Shown: piece by piece, positions 63,533-64,000 of the stretch
Numbering within the stretch: position 1 is the stretch's first letter
Layout of the letters: each line of letters opens with the position of its first letter
Assembly (NCBI GenBank): GCA_032595675.1
Contig: JAVQMD010000001.1
Span: forward strand, 434,001-498,000
Length of the DNA stretch: 64,000 nt
Source of the DNA: Candidatus Electrothrix rattekaaiensis
GTDB taxonomy: Bacteria > Desulfobacterota > Desulfobulbia > Desulfobulbales > Desulfobulbaceae
Direction: 5' to 3'
Notes under the pieces: generated by a model
What the model was told of the DNA's origin: nothing
Databases searched by the model: none
The model's input: the letters and a program-made list of their open reading frames with translations, nothing else
Program-made: the position numbers and the translations under genes

Positions 63533-64000
63533 GTGAAGAAGACAAAGAACGGCTTGTACATCGGTGATACTTGGGAGGAGTTCGTGGCGCAGCGGGAAAG
63601 GCTGCCGAACTGGAAAATTCCCCTGAGTATAGCGGCTGTTCTTCATCTTGTTGTTTTTACGAGTGCTGCTGTTTTTCCGGATATCGGTAAAAAGTTTAAT
63701 CCGGATAATGTGATCACTATTGATCTGCTCTCTTTGCCTTCGGGAGCTGGACCGGAAGAGGATGAAAAACCGGCAGAGCAGCCTGCCCCGGAAGTTAAAG
63801 AGGTTGCGGAGGCGGCAGAACCAACCCCGGTGCTTCCTGTTGTTGCACCGAAAAAAAAATTGAAAGTTGCACCAAAGGTTACGCCAAAGGTTACACCAAA
63901 AGTTGCACCAAAGGTTGTGCCGAAAATTGTAGCAAAACCGGCAGCTTCTCCTGAACCGGTTGCTCAGGTTAAACCTGTTTCACTTCAGCCTGTAAAACGA
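63533..64000 (+). CDS. tolA: TolA/TonB-like energy-transducing protein, 5' part (cut by window end)
   Basis: At least 156 codons without a stop, from a GTG at 63533; the start is uncertain because no ATG or good ribosome site precedes it. A single membrane helix (IPLSIAAVLHLVVFTSAAVF) is followed by an acidic Pro/Glu region and then a Pro/Lys/Val repeat (KVTPK, KVAPK, KVVPK), the extended periplasm-spanning segment of TolA/TonB proteins. It follows tolR by 36 bases, so TolA is likely. Confidence 0.8.
   Translation, partial: MKKTKNGLYIGDTWEEFVAQRERLPNWKIPLSIAAVLHLVVFTSAAVFPDIGKKFNPDNVITIDLLSLPSGAGPEEDEKPAEQPAPEVKEVAEAAEPTPVLPVVAPKKKLKVAPKVTPKVTPKVAPKVVPKIVAKPAASPEPVAQVKPVSLQPVKR

Overview
This window looks like a chromosomal contig from a Gram-negative deltaproteobacterial lineage (Desulfobacterota). 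My best guess is Desulfobulbales, possibly a cable-bacterium-like genome. The evidence is indirect: a Tol system, an ABC-dependent O-antigen/capsule exporter, system II cytochrome c biogenesis (ResB plus CcsB), abundant hybrid kinases and sigma-54 activators, decayed Rpn-like and RhuM genes, and small fibronectin-type proteins preceded by short tandem repeats. No 16S gene is present, so the placement is inference.

Layout. 1-3.8 kb is an accessory strip: a PIN toxin coupled to a large unknown protein, a broken rhuM-like gene and a broken PD-(D/E)XK gene with an octapeptide repeat. 3.8-9.5 kb is a minus-strand signalling operon: a small membrane protein, a LysM/FecR envelope protein and a hybrid histidine kinase with two near-duplicate receivers. 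9.9-16.9 kb carries a secreted RNase T2, a large GH13 glucan enzyme and clpB. 16.9-26.9 kb is a seven-gene minus-strand cluster (Wzm/Wzt-type exporter, methyltransferase, glycosyltransferase, SGNH-like protein, MBOAT, OafA-like acyltransferase) for making, decorating and exporting a surface polysaccharide. 27-31.6 kb has glyS (without glyQ nearby) and the resB-ccsB pair.

31.6-36.8 kb is another accessory strip: an outer-membrane-like protein, a 21-bp-period repeat array in front of a broken fibronectin gene, a TIGR01777 oxidoreductase and a complete IS4-type insertion sequence with 5-bp target duplication. 37-40.3 kb is core: citrate synthase, tRNA-Cys and RNase III. 40.4-44.7 kb has two tandem secreted trypsin-like proteases. 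44.7-47.2 kb has an Elp3-like radical SAM gene, a Phd/VapC-type toxin-antitoxin module and a truncated second copy of the radical SAM gene. 47.3-50.8 kb has a sigma-54 activator facing a sigma-54 promoter that drives a LysW-like zinc-ribbon gene, and a BLUF photoreceptor. 50.8-55.1 kb has an AAA/PD-(D/E)XK protein, a radical SAM protein and a TPR-methyltransferase.

55.4-59.8 kb is accessory: a second 21-bp-period array with its small gene, a tRNA-like fragment, an AT-rich ATPase plus TOPRIM (DUF4276-like) pair that looks like a phage-defence module, a DUF4160 gene and a RelE-type toxin-antitoxin pair. 60-64 kb returns to core-like genes: a YgbA-like protein, a thioredoxin-reductase-like protein and tolQ-tolR-tolA (the last cut by the window edge).

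The most interesting signals are the two 21-bp arrays. They keep strict register over 11-14 units, equal to two DNA helical turns, share unit architecture but not sequence, and each ends just before the ribosome binding site of a small gene. Next are the ATPase-TOPRIM pair, the sigma-54 zinc-ribbon locus with GAAC/GTTC operators, and a dispersed GTAGGGGC palindrome family, one copy of which has been hit by the insertion sequence.
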